Shown here: positions 1 to 6,336 of the stretch, piece by piece
How positions within the stretch are numbered: position 1 is the stretch's first letter
Layout of the letters: every line of letters starts with the position of its first letter
From: an uncultured bacterium
GTDB lineage: Bacteria > Verrucomicrobiota > Kiritimatiellia > RFP12 > UBA1067
Length of the DNA stretch: 7,342 nt
Direction of reading: 5' to 3'
Assembly: GCA_946401765.1 (NCBI GenBank)
Contig: CAMIVJ010000127.1
Coordinates: 1-7,342, forward strand
Translations under genes and position numbers: made by a program
The notes under the pieces: model-generated
What the model saw: only the letters and a program-made list of their open reading frames with translations
Told to the model about the DNA's origin: nothing
Database searches by the model: none

Positions 1-411
1 GACCACTTTGTGAGGCGGATGCCGCGCTTTCGCCTCGGATTCCAGGTGGTCGCGCTACTGTGCGGCGCTCCGATGCTGCTCTGGATTGGGTTCGCGCCGT
101 CAATCGTCTCGGTGCTGGTGGCGGCGTGCGCCTATGGCGTGTTCCGCGGATTCTTCGAGGTGAACACCCACGCCTCGCTTTTCGACGTGGTTCCGCCCGA
201 GCATCGTTCTACGGCGGTTGGACTCCTGAACATGATCGCCTTCTTCTTCGGCGGACTCTCCGGCGTTGCGATGGGCGCTCTCTCGCAGCGCTGGGGCGTA
301 AGGGGTTTTGAGATCGGATTTGCGATAATGGCAGGTGCATACTTCATTGGCGCGCTGCTGATGGCCTTCAGCTTCTTCTTCACGTTCCGGCGGGATGTGA
401 TACGCGAGTGA
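1..411 (+). CDS. MFS transporter, C-terminal part (5' truncated)
   Basis: The reading frame is open from the first base and ends in TGA, giving the last 136 residues of an inner-membrane carrier; the true start lies outside the window. Four hydrophobic spans are visible at about residues 12-32, 35-54, 70-95 and 102-129, which fits spans 9-12 of a 12-span major facilitator. Between the second and third spans is V-P-P-E-H-R-S-T-A-V-G-L, the cytoplasmic-loop motif common in MFS sugar, sugar-acid and organic-acid carriers (family knowledge). The protein ends in a short basic tail (TFRRDVIRE), as expected on the cytoplasmic side. The next gene, 51 bp downstream on the same strand, is a sugar-acid dehydratase, so uptake of a hexonate or related sugar acid is a reasonable inference. 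The substrate cannot be read from this fragment. Confidence 0.85.
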   Translation, partial: DHFVRRMPRFRLGFQVVALLCGAPMLLWIGFAPSIVSVLVAACAYGVFRGFFEVNTHASLFDVVPPEHRSTAVGLLNMIAFFFGGLSGVAMGALSQRWGVRGFEIGFAIMAGAYFIGALLMAFSFFFTFRRDVIRE

Positions 412-415
412 AACC

Positions 416-446
416 TCGAAACCCGAAACTTCGAAACCCCGAAACT
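416..446 (+). repeat. Imperfect tandem repeat, 15/16-bp GAAAC-rich unit
   Basis: In the 51-bp gap between the MFS gene and the dehydratase gene, TCGAAACCCGAAACT (416-430) is followed at once by TCGAAACCCCGAAACT (431-446), identical except for one extra C. Each unit itself contains two CGAAAC cores about 8 bp apart, and a third partial TGAA follows. It could be a slipped-strand repeat, a protein-binding site or a member of a dispersed intergenic repeat family. The sequence alone does not decide. Confidence 0.8.
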
Positions 447-462
447 TGAACAGCGGCGTCAT

Positions 463-1635
463 ATGAAAATAACTTCTGTAAAAACATTCGTAGTCGATTG
501 CTTTCGCACCAACTGGGTCTTTGTCAAGGTCTACACCGACGAAGGCCTGCACGGCATCGGCGAAGGCACTCTAGAGTACAAGGAGAACGCGCTTGTAGGC
601 GCAGTGGCCGATCTCGAACACGCCCTCGTCGGCAAGGATCCGTTCGACACGGAGTGGATATTCCACGAGAACTACCGCGACGCATATTGGCGCGGCGGGG
701 CGGTGCTGATGAGCGCGCTCTCGGCAGTGGACATGGCGCTTTGGGACCTGAAGGGCAAGGCGCTTGGCCTCCCCGTGTGGAAGCTCATAGGCGGCAAGTG
801 CAGGGACGGCGTTCCTTGCTACGCCAACTGCTGGTTCTCGGGCGCGAAGGAGCCCGAGGAGTTTGCGGCGAAGGCAATGGCCGCCGTCGAGCGCGGTTTT
901 AGGGGACTCAAGTGGGATCCCTTCGGCAAGAACTATCGCCAGCTGCCGCCCGAGGACTTCAAGAAGGCGATGAAGTGCGTTGCCGCCGTGAAGGAGGCGA
1001 CCGAAGGCAAGGCGGAGATTCTGATCGAGTGCCATGGGCGCTTTGACGTGCCAACCGCGCTTCGCGTATGCCATGCGCTCGAGGAGTTCAGTCCGTACTG
1101 GGTGGAGGAGCCTGTGATTCCGGACACCATGCGCGCGCTTGCCGACGTCCGCTCGCGCGTGCGAACGCCAATCGCCTGTGGCGAACGGCTATACACCACG
1201 CAGCAGATTCTCGACGCCGTCGAGCTGCGCGCGGCCGACTACCTCCAGCCCGACTCTTCGCACGCGGGCGGCATCACCGGCATGAAGCAGATCGCCGCCA
1301 TCTGCGACGCGCATCATATCCCGTTCTGCGCGCACAATCCCTCCGGACCCGTCGCCAACGCCGTCACGCTCGCGCTTGGTGTCTCGACGCCCGGATACTG
1401 CATCCACGAGACGCTCTTCGACGACGTGCCTTGGCGCAGGGACGTGATAGACGAGGACGTGCGCTTCGAGGGTGGGCTCATGTATCCCTCCGACCGTCCC
1501 GGGCTTGGCATCGAGCTGAACGAGGAGGCCGCCGCCTCGCATCCGAAGGCCGACCACTGGCTCAGGCACTACGTGGGTACTCTCACTAACATCCGCCCGC
1601 CCGACAGCGTGCCGTACTACAGGCTCAAGGCGTAG
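463..1635 (+). CDS. Enolase-superfamily sugar-acid dehydratase (mandelate racemase / galactonate dehydratase type)
   Basis: This complete 390-residue protein has the usual length for the family: an N-terminal capping domain (about 1-125) and a C-terminal TIM barrel. These cytoplasmic Mg-dependent enzymes remove the alpha-proton of an acid sugar and eliminate water to give a 2-keto-3-deoxy acid. Family residues are visible in order: K150 in G-L-K-W-D-P-F-G, E189 and H191 in I-E-C-H-G-R-F, E215 in V-E-E-P, E241 in C-G-E-R, D264 in Q-P-D-S-S-H, H291 in A-H-N-P-S-G-P and E316 in I-H-E. As I recall E. coli DgoD (D183, H185, E209, E235, D258, H285, E310), the spacings match exactly; the first metal ligand is Glu instead of Asp. 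Homologues with K-F-D-P-F-G and I-E-V-H-G-R share that change. The start is the first ATG after the upstream stop; no strong Shine-Dalgarno is visible. The exact substrate (galactonate, rhamnonate or another) is unresolved. Confidence 0.9.
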   Translation: MKITSVKTFVVDCFRTNWVFVKVYTDEGLHGIGEGTLEYKENALVGAVADLEHALVGKDPFDTEWIFHENYRDAYWRGGAVLMSALSAVDMALWDLKGKALGLPVWKLIGGKCRDGVPCYANCWFSGAKEPEEFAAKAMAAVERGFRGLKWDPFGKNYRQLPPEDFKKAMKCVAAVKEATEGKAEILIECHGRFDVPTALRVCHALEEFSPYWVEEPVIPDTMRALADVRSRVRTPIACGERLYTTQQILDAVELRAADYLQPDSSHAGGITGMKQIAAICDAHHIPFCAHNPSGPVANAVTLALGVSTPGYCIHETLFDDVPWRRDVIDEDVRFEGGLMYPSDRPGLGIELNEEAAASHPKADHWLRHYVGTLTNIRPPDSVPYYRLKA

Positions 1636-1643
1636 GGACTACG
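1631..1643. repeat. Small inverted repeat holding both convergent stop codons
   Basis: CGTAG-GGA-CTACG is a perfect 5-bp dyad with a 3-nt loop. The left arm contains the TAG stop of the dehydratase (1633-1635) and the right arm contains, on the other strand, the TAG stop of the ABC permease (1641-1639). The stem is short and has no T-run on either side, so it is not a convincing intrinsic terminator, although it is symmetric and could act weakly in both directions. Confidence 0.6.
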
Positions 1644-2910
1644 AGTTCTCCGCGAGGGGCTTGCGGCGCACTATGAACGCCGACGCCGCGAGAAGGGCGG
1701 CGGGAAGGGCGAACACGTTCACGGCGATGCTGCGCGCGAGCGCCAGCCACTCGATGCATGTGTCGGTGGCGAGGTCGGAGATGGGCTCGCTTTCGCTCAC
1801 GGTGGATGTGACAGTGCAGATCGCGCGCGATATGGCAAGGCCGAATCGCTCCGTGAACTTCGTGTTCATCTCGTCGGGGAACTGCGCCACCACGCTTGGT
1901 GCCATCATGGTCACTATCACGGCGACGATTGCGGTGAAGAGTGCGACGGGACGCGACACCGCAGCCGAGAGAAACATGCCGAATGCGGCGAGAATGGCCA
2001 TTGTGGAGAGCATCTGAAGTGTGGCGCGGGCAAGGTTCCAGCAGAATGCATCGGCTGGCGTGAGCAGCTCAAGGTCGCGCCTGGGGCGCAGCATCACGAT
2101 TTCGCGGCCGGTGTTCTTGAAGACGAGGTCGAGCGTGGCAGATGACGCCTGCCCGGCGGGCGCGTTGGTGGCTGCGGCAAGGGGAACGTCTATCGACGAC
2201 TGCGTGCTGTGCGCCACGGGCGCCGTGCGTCCGCCGAATGCGAATTCGCCTGCGAAGGGCGAACGCACTTCGAACTGCGTTGCGAAGCGAGCGCGCACGG
2301 CGAGGCCCGGCTCTGATGCGAGCGATGCGTCAAAGGGCCAGGCGAACGATTCGCCGCTTCGCACCACGTCGTAGCGGTCCAGCTCCTTGTTCGTGAGCAG
2401 GGAAAGAACTGCGGCGCGCGGCGCACGGCGCACAGCTTCCGGCGTCTTTGGGTCGGCCAGGTACGCGGCAAGCGCGGAACGGGCGCATTCTGCCGCGGGG
2501 GGAAGAGCTGGCGAATGGTGGTGCAGGCAGCGCGGAGCGTCCGAAAGGCGGAACGCGGTGATCGCGGCGGAGAAGACCAGCGCCACGGCGGCCACGGCGC
2601 AGAGGGCGAGCCACTTGCCCAGGGCTACGCCGAAGGCCGAGGCGGGACGCACCACGGTGAGCGAAAGGCGGAAGCGTTCGCGCTCCTGCGCGAAGAAGCC
2701 GCAGGCGCAGGCGAGGATGGTGACGGCGATGAAGACGTAGGCGGCGCCAGGAACGGCGCGCACGAACATCTCGCGCCATCCGGCGGATGTGCCGTCGCTG
2801 CGCACGAGCGCGGGAAGGAAGGCGTGCGCGAGGGCCGTGGCCACGAGCAGAAGAGTGAGCACATGCGAGCGCACGAGCGCGCGCCAGGCGAGTATGAAGG
2901 AGGCCTTCAT
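1639..2910 (-). CDS. ABC-2 type transporter permease with large extracytoplasmic domain
   Basis: This 423-residue integral membrane protein is the last gene of the leftward unit. About six spans can be seen: 16-36, 54-73, 96-120, 293-316, 321-343 and 395-415. The cytoplasmic segment between spans 2 and 3 reads Q-E-R-E-R-F-R-L-S-L-T-V-V-R-P and is followed by G-K at 98-99, the REREx(n)RPxxxxxxGK pattern of ABC-2 export permeases (family knowledge). Spans 3 and 4 are separated by about 170 mostly hydrophilic residues (121-292), which topology places outside the membrane; this is longer than in the companion permease. The ATG overlaps the ATPase stop by ATGA, implying translational coupling; a weak GGGAA lies just upstream. 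It should pair with the 312-residue permease and the ATPase as a heteromeric exporter. The substrate is unknown. Confidence 0.8.
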   Translation of the reverse strand: MKASFILAWRALVRSHVLTLLLVATALAHAFLPALVRSDGTSAGWREMFVRAVPGAAYVFIAVTILACACGFFAQERERFRLSLTVVRPASAFGVALGKWLALCAVAAVALVFSAAITAFRLSDAPRCLHHHSPALPPAAECARSALAAYLADPKTPEAVRRAPRAAVLSLLTNKELDRYDVVRSGESFAWPFDASLASEPGLAVRARFATQFEVRSPFAGEFAFGGRTAPVAHSTQSSIDVPLAAATNAPAGQASSATLDLVFKNTGREIVMLRPRRDLELLTPADAFCWNLARATLQMLSTMAILAAFGMFLSAAVSRPVALFTAIVAVIVTMMAPSVVAQFPDEMNTKFTERFGLAISRAICTVTSTVSESEPISDLATDTCIEWLALARSIAVNVFALPAALLAASAFIVRRKPLAENS

Positions 2911-3656
2911 TGGATTCCCAGACGCTCCACGAAATAGTCCTCAAGCGCGTGGCGCTTGTCGGCCGCTGCCGCCACGATGTCCTCCACGCGCCCGCTGCCA
3001 ACCACCTTGCCATGCGAGAGGATTGCCACGCGCGAGCAGACGTCCTGCATGTCGAAGAGCTGGTGCGACGTCACAAGGATGGTGAGGCCGTCCGCGGCAA
3101 GGCGGCGGATGAGCTCCTTGACCTCGCGCGTGCCGATGGGGTCGAGTCCGGAAGTGGGCTCGTCGAGGATCAGCAGCTCGGGACGCGACACTAGCGCGCT
3201 TGCGAATGCCACGCGGCGCGCCATCCCCTTGGAGAAGCCGCCCACAGGGCGGTTGGCGTTCTCGGCGAGGCCCACCTGCTCTATCAGCTCGGCGGTGCGC
3301 GCCTTGGCCGTGCGCCGGTCGAGGTCGGAGAGGCCTGCGTAGTACATCACCGTCTCGCGGGCTGTGAGGAAGGGGTGGAGATACGAAAGCTCAGGCAGAT
3401 ACCCGAGGCGTGCGCGCGCGGCGCGGCTGCGCGGAGGAAGACCGAATATCTTCACCGAACCGCCTGTCGGGGCGAGAAGGCCCAGCACCATCTTGATGGT
3501 GGTGGACTTGCCGGAGCCGTTCGGGCCGAGCAGGCCGAAAACGTCTCCTTTCTCCACCACTAGGTCAATGCCGTTCACGGCTTCGGCAACAGGACGAAAC
3601 CAGAAGTCGCGGAAAGTCTTGCGTAGTCCGCTGATCTCAATCACGGGCGCGCTCAT
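2907..3656 (-). CDS. ABC transporter ATP-binding protein (ABC-2 exporter type)
   Basis: This is a 249-residue nucleotide-binding subunit on the cytoplasmic face that powers the two flanking permeases. The motifs are complete: Walker A G-P-N-G-S-G-K-S-T (44-52, K50), Y-L-P-E-L at the Q-loop position (Glu instead of Gln, common in the CcmA/NatA-like group), signature F-S-K-G-M (141-145, a usual variant of LSGGQ in ABC-2 systems), Walker B L-L-I-L-D-E-P (161-167, with D165 and E166), D-loop S-G-L-D-P (169-173) and switch His H198 in T-S-H-Q. The frame stays open far upstream, but the start is set at 3656: GGAGG lies 8 nt before this ATG, homology begins there, and it overlaps the upstream permease stop by ATGA. 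The extra upstream frame is antisense-like shadow of the permease gene. Confidence 0.95.
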   Translation of the reverse strand: MSAPVIEISGLRKTFRDFWFRPVAEAVNGIDLVVEKGDVFGLLGPNGSGKSTTIKMVLGLLAPTGGSVKIFGLPPRSRAARARLGYLPELSYLHPFLTARETVMYYAGLSDLDRRTAKARTAELIEQVGLAENANRPVGGFSKGMARRVAFASALVSRPELLILDEPTSGLDPIGTREVKELIRRLAADGLTILVTSHQLFDMQDVCSRVAILSHGKVVGSGRVEDIVAAAADKRHALEDYFVERLGIQ

Positions 3657-4591
3657 GGAAGCTCCCTCCTCTGCAGCAGCATAGAACCCGCCACGAGCCA
3701 GAACGCCACCAGGCACGCGGCTGCGGAAATGGCCGCTCCCGCCTCGCCCCATGGCATCGTTCCGCCGCCCGCAAGACGGTCCACCAACCAGAACCTGCCG
3801 ATCTCCGGCAGCAGTGCCCTCACGGGCCACACGAAAGACAGAAGCACTGCACCCGCCACAAGCGCCGCAACTGGCGCGGGACGCAGTCTCACCGAAAGTG
3901 CGCCAGCGAGGGCGATGAACACCGAGCAGCCGCACGCGAGAACGAACAGCGCTGGCACTATCGGCCACTGCATCTCGAGCGCCGTAGCCACAATGCCGGC
4001 GCGCCCGAACGGAAGCGCCGCGAGGAGGGCGAGCGGCTGCGCCGCTGAAAGCAGCACGCATGCGGAGAAGCAGAAGCGCGCGCGCGCAAAGCGGTTCAGA
4101 AGCGCTGCTCCGATGAATGCGCACATGGTAAGGCCCACGCCCATCATCAGCCCTGGCTGCCATATCCGCACGTCTGCGGCCTCGCCCGCGTCTGCAAGGC
4201 GCGCGCCGACCTCGGAGGAGTATGTGGCAAGCACGGTCGCCGCCGCGGTGGCGACCAGGAACAGCGCGAACGCCGCCGCCACGCCGGACACCTTCGCGCA
4301 GAAGAAAAGCGACCTCGGCACGGGACGCGCCAGCGCGGCGGCCGCAGTGCCACGCGCAATCTCGCCGCCAACCGCGCGCACTGCGGCGGCTGTCGCGAAC
4401 ACGAGACCGAACACGAGCAGCGCGGAGAATCCGCACTCGCGCGCAAGCCGTCCCGCCTCGCCGAACTGGTGGTAGTGGAACACCGGCGCGAGGTGCACGG
4501 TTAGAAGCGCCGCGAGGAAGAGAATCGCAGAAAGAGGTTCGGCCAGCGCTTCAAGCGCGGCCGAACGTGATAGTGCCAGAAACCGACGCAT
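3653..4591 (-). CDS. ABC-2 type transporter permease
   Basis: This is a 312-residue, very hydrophobic inner-membrane protein. Spans are visible at roughly 18-36, 53-72, 98-123, 146-165, 172-195, 210-234, 238-260 and 285-304; the exact number (6-8) is uncertain. Between spans 2 and 3 is G-G-E-I-A-R-G-T followed by A-R-P-V-P-R and A-K, the E-x-x-R-G-T...ARPVxR...AK pattern of ABC-2 permeases. That motif, together with the directly coupled ATPase gene, supports the call. It starts 12 bp after the stop of the Pro/Ala-rich protein, with AAGGG nine bases upstream of the ATG. It is distinct in sequence from the second permease, so the transporter is likely a heterodimer. No substrate is evident. Confidence 0.82.
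   Translation of the reverse strand: MRRFLALSRSAALEALAEPLSAILFLAALLTVHLAPVFHYHQFGEAGRLARECGFSALLVFGLVFATAAAVRAVGGEIARGTAAAALARPVPRSLFFCAKVSGVAAAFALFLVATAAATVLATYSSEVGARLADAGEAADVRIWQPGLMMGVGLTMCAFIGAALLNRFARARFCFSACVLLSAAQPLALLAALPFGRAGIVATALEMQWPIVPALFVLACGCSVFIALAGALSVRLRPAPVAALVAGAVLLSFVWPVRALLPEIGRFWLVDRLAGGGTMPWGEAGAAISAAACLVAFWLVAGSMLLQRRELP
3665..3669 (-). promoter_or_regulatory. Ribosome binding site of the ABC ATPase
   Basis: GGAGG lies 8 nt before the ATG at 3656, inside the last codons of the upstream permease. It decides the start of the ATPase against the much longer open frame that continues upstream. Confidence 0.85.
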
Positions 4592-4600
4592 GGAGCGTCG

Positions 4601-4605
4601 CCCTT
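4601..4605 (-). promoter_or_regulatory. Ribosome binding site of the first ABC permease
   Basis: AAGGG, with a 9-nt spacer to the ATG at 4591. Its AA is shared with the TAA stop of the upstream gene, so termination of one gene and initiation of the next are in contact. Confidence 0.65.
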
Positions 4606-5563
4606 ATGCACCGGTTGTGATGAAAGGCATCGCGTTCGCGCCGGCGTCAGGTCCGCATCCCTCAAGATAGAAGAAGTAGACCAGCGCGCCGACGGCGAGC
4701 AGCGCCGCGAAGGTGACGATGAACGAGAGCGTTGCCACCCACTTGGGCACGCCCGCGCACTGCGCCTTGTCCGAGACAGGCATCAGCGGCGCCACATCGC
4801 CGGCGGGAAGGTCCGGAATGTCCTGCACATCGGCCGACTGCTGCGCCGGGGCGGGCTCTTCCTTCTTCTGCAGGCCGAGAGTGGGCTTCTTGATGCCGAT
4901 GCCGGGGCGCTGGAGCTTGAGCGTCTTCTTCTGCGTTTCGCTCGCTTCGGCGCCTTCGGCCGGAGCCGCAGCAGGAAGCGGCGCGGGAGCCGGCTGTGCA
5001 GGCTCGGCGCTGGCGGTCGGCGGCTTGAGATCGGTCGGGCGGCGCAGACGGATCGTCTTAAGCGGTGCGGGGCCCTCCTTGGCGGGCGCCACGCCGATGG
5101 CCGACTCGAGCGAGATGCGCGAGGTCTTGGACTTCGCCGCCTGCTGCTGCGCGGGCGTGATGATGCCCTCGGCGATGATGCCCGTCTTGCGGAGCGTTGC
5201 CTGCGCAGGAATCGGTCCTGTCACGGACTTGAGATTCTGCGTGGCCTTCTTCGGCGGGGCAGGCTCGGCGGCTGGCGCCGCTGGCGCAGCCGTGGGAATC
5301 GTCGGCTTCGCGCCGCCGATCGTGGGCTTGCGGATCATCGGCTTGCGGATGACGGGCTTGAGCTTGATCGTGGAGACGCCTGCCGTGGGAGACGCCGCAG
5401 CGCCGGCTATGGGCGCGGGCTCGGGGGCTGGTGCAGGCGCGGGCGCAGGCGCTGGAACGGGCGCCGGGGCAGGCGTGGGCACCGCTCCGAACGGTGACAC
5501 CTTGGGCGGAAGGTTGCCGCCTTCTTCAGGGCTTATGGGAGTCATTTCAACTTCTTCGGACAT
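4604..5563 (-). CDS. Uncharacterised Pro/Ala-rich single-span membrane protein with repeated K-T-[IL]-[KR]-L motifs
   Basis: I do not recognise a named family. The 319-residue protein has an acidic N-terminus, a Pro-Ala run at 31-51, a long low-complexity basic region, one hydrophobic span at about 276-300 and a short acidic C-terminal tail. With K274 before the span and E301/D306 after it, the bulk should face the cytoplasm and the tail the outside. Short motifs recur: S-T-I-K-L-K-P (64-70), K-T-I-R-L-R-R-P (169-176) and K-T-L-K-L-Q-R-P (213-220), as well as R-K-P-M-I-R-K-P, K-P-T-I and I-K-K-P-T-L-G-L, and S-K-T-S-R-I-S-L-E-S-A (145-155). Cysteines C269 and C303 flank the span. The start is the ATG at 5563, because GGAG sits 6 nt upstream; an in-frame TTG at 5575 would place that Shine-Dalgarno inside the gene. 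It lies 48 bp after frr and 12 bp before the ABC genes. A scaffold or anchoring role is possible but unproven. Confidence 0.75.
   Translation of the reverse strand: MSEEVEMTPISPEEGGNLPPKVSPFGAVPTPAPAPVPAPAPAPAPAPEPAPIAGAAASPTAGVSTIKLKPVIRKPMIRKPTIGGAKPTIPTAAPAAPAAEPAPPKKATQNLKSVTGPIPAQATLRKTGIIAEGIITPAQQQAAKSKTSRISLESAIGVAPAKEGPAPLKTIRLRRPTDLKPPTASAEPAQPAPAPLPAAAPAEGAEASETQKKTLKLQRPGIGIKKPTLGLQKKEEPAPAQQSADVQDIPDLPAGDVAPLMPVSDKAQCAGVPKWVATLSFIVTFAALLAVGALVYFFYLEGCGPDAGANAMPFITTGA
5411..5473 (-). repeat. Pro-Ala coding repeat
   Basis: This is a 6-bp-periodic GC-rich tract (GCAGGC/GCGGGC on the + strand) encoding about 21 residues of alternating Pro-Ala with a Val and a Glu. Such tracts form stiff, extended linkers, as in TonB-like proteins, and are prone to length change by slippage. 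Confidence 0.8.
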
Positions 5564-5569
5564 GTCGTT

Positions 5570-5573
5570 CTCC
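5570..5573 (-). promoter_or_regulatory. Ribosome binding site of the Pro/Ala-rich protein
   Basis: GGAG, 6 nt before the ATG at 5563. It fixes the start at M-S-E-E-V rather than at the TTG four codons earlier, whose final G is the first base of the site. Confidence 0.8.
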
Positions 5574-5611
5574 AATCCGTTAGCCGTTTAGAAAGTGTGA
5601 GGCGCGTCTTG

Positions 5612-6175
5612 TCAGACGGCCATGACCTCGGCCTCCTTGGCCTTGAGCTCGGCGTCGATCTTGGCGATGCCTTCGTCCGTGGCCTTCTGGACCTTGTCCA
5701 GGCCCAGCTTGAGGTCGTCCTCTGAAATCTTCTTGTCCTTCTCGAGCTTCTTCAGCGCGTCGTTTGCGTCGCGGCGAACGTTGCGCATGGCGATCTTCTG
5801 GTCCTCAGCCTGCTTCTTCGCGAGCTTCACGATCTCCTTGCGGCGCTCCTCGTTGAGCTCGGGAATCGTGATGCGCAGCACCTTGCCGTCGGTCTGCGGC
5901 GTAACGCCGAGGTTGGCGGCGAGGATGGCCTTGTTCATCTCGGGGAGAACCGTGGGATCGAACGGCGTGATCTTGATCTGGCGCGGCTCGGGCGTCGATA
6001 TGGTGGCGAGGCCCTTGATCGGCATCGGCGAGCCATAGTAGTCCACCTTTATGCCGTCAACGAGCGCAGGCGACGCCTTGCCCGTGCGCAGCCCAGCAAA
6101 CTGCGCCTTCAGAGCGTCGAAACTCTTGGCGATCTTCGCCGTCGTGTCGTTTAGAACTTCAGCAACCGTTTCCAT
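5612..6175 (-). CDS. frr: Ribosome recycling factor
   Basis: This 187-residue cytoplasmic protein, with EF-G, splits the post-termination ribosome and frees it for a new round of translation. Length matches the family (about 185). Conserved blocks are present in order: F-A-G-L-R-T-G-K-A-S-P (26-36), V-D-Y-Y-G-S-P-M-P-I (44-53), T-P-E-P-R-Q-I-K-I-T-P-F-D (61-73), the I-P-E-L-N-E-E-R-R-K-E region (104-114) and the hinge/domain I segment R-N-V-R-R-D-A-N-D (131-139). The start at 6175 is supported by AAGGA with a 6-nt spacer and by family length; the frame is open for 29 more codons upstream, but that stretch contains the promoter. Many bacteria place frr behind pyrH; here it has its own promoter and a divergent glycosidase gene instead, and it heads a unit with an unknown membrane protein and an ABC exporter. 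Confidence 0.98.
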   Translation of the reverse strand: METVAEVLNDTTAKIAKSFDALKAQFAGLRTGKASPALVDGIKVDYYGSPMPIKGLATISTPEPRQIKITPFDPTVLPEMNKAILAANLGVTPQTDGKVLRITIPELNEERRKEIVKLAKKQAEDQKIAMRNVRRDANDALKKLEKDKKISEDDLKLGLDKVQKATDEGIAKIDAELKAKEAEVMAV

Positions 6176-6181
6176 GAAGAA

Positions 6182-6186
6182 TCCTT
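6182..6186 (-). promoter_or_regulatory. Ribosome binding site of frr
   Basis: AAGGA with a 6-nt spacer to the ATG at 6175. It decides this start over two in-frame upstream ATGs (6262 and 6235). Confidence 0.88.
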
Positions 6187-6205
6187 TTGGGGTTTGATTG
6201 CCATG

Positions 6206-6214
6206 ATTATACCA
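6206..6214 (-). promoter_or_regulatory. Extended -10 promoter for frr
   Basis: Read leftward the sequence is TGG-TATAAT: a perfect -10 hexamer preceded by the TG of an extended -10 element. No good -35 lies 16-18 bp upstream, which extended -10 promoters tolerate. The predicted start near 6199 gives a leader of about 24 nt carrying the AAGGA site. It probably drives frr and, by read-through, the four genes after it. Confidence 0.7.
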
Positions 6215-6254
6215 CAAAAACGGACAACGCGCCATGTGAAAATTGCACGCGCTG

Positions 6255-6269
6255 AAATTCATGGAATTT
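6255..6269. promoter_or_regulatory. Perfect 15-bp dyad, candidate operator
   Basis: AAATTC-ATG-GAATTT is a perfect 6-bp inverted repeat around 3 bp, lying between the two divergent promoters, about 31 bp upstream of the rightward -35 and about 40 bp upstream of the frr -10. The size and position suit a dimeric regulator of the glycosidase gene, but the binding protein is unknown. AT-rich dyads of this length can occur by chance. Confidence 0.4.
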
Positions 6270-6300
6270 GTTTTGAAGCCTGTGCGACATCTCTTTCCTG

Positions 6301-6329
6301 TTGCGCGAGTGGGGCTGTTTTGCTATCAT
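6301..6329 (+). promoter_or_regulatory. Predicted promoter for the glycosidase gene
   Basis: TTGCGC (6301-6306) and TATCAT (6324-6329) are separated by exactly 17 bp, and TG at 6321-6322 makes an extended -10 (TGC-TATCAT). The -10 matches consensus at 5 of 6 bases and the -35 at 3 of 6. Transcription would start near 6336. Confidence 0.55.
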
Positions 6330-6336
6330 AGCGACC

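Noticed and set aside
2330..3013. 227-residue - strand Arg-rich open frame
   Set aside because: It lies out of frame across the ATPase-permease junction, and its Arg/Ala-rich composition is typical of a shadow frame.
3657..4436. Long open frame continuing upstream of the ABC ATPase on the - strand (would give a 509-residue protein)
   Set aside because: It overlaps the well-supported permease in another frame, is Arg-rich shadow sequence, and the ATPase ATG at 3656 has its own GGAGG and ATGA junction.
3729..4475. 248-residue + strand open frame
   Set aside because: It is a shadow of the first permease in GC-rich DNA, with no family motifs and no initiation signal seen.
4713..5591. 292-residue + strand open frame rich in Ala-Gly
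   Set aside because: It is the reverse shadow of the Pro/Ala-rich gene; its AGAGAG run is the antisense of the Pro-Ala tract, and no ribosome site or homology is apparent.
5564..5611. Terminator or second promoter between frr and the Pro/Ala-rich gene
   Set aside because: No stable hairpin with a T-run and no convincing -35/-10 pair could be found in these 48 bases.
6176..6262. N-terminal extension of frr by 29 codons
   Set aside because: It contains the extended -10 promoter and the AAGGA ribosome site, lacks family similarity and would make the protein too long.
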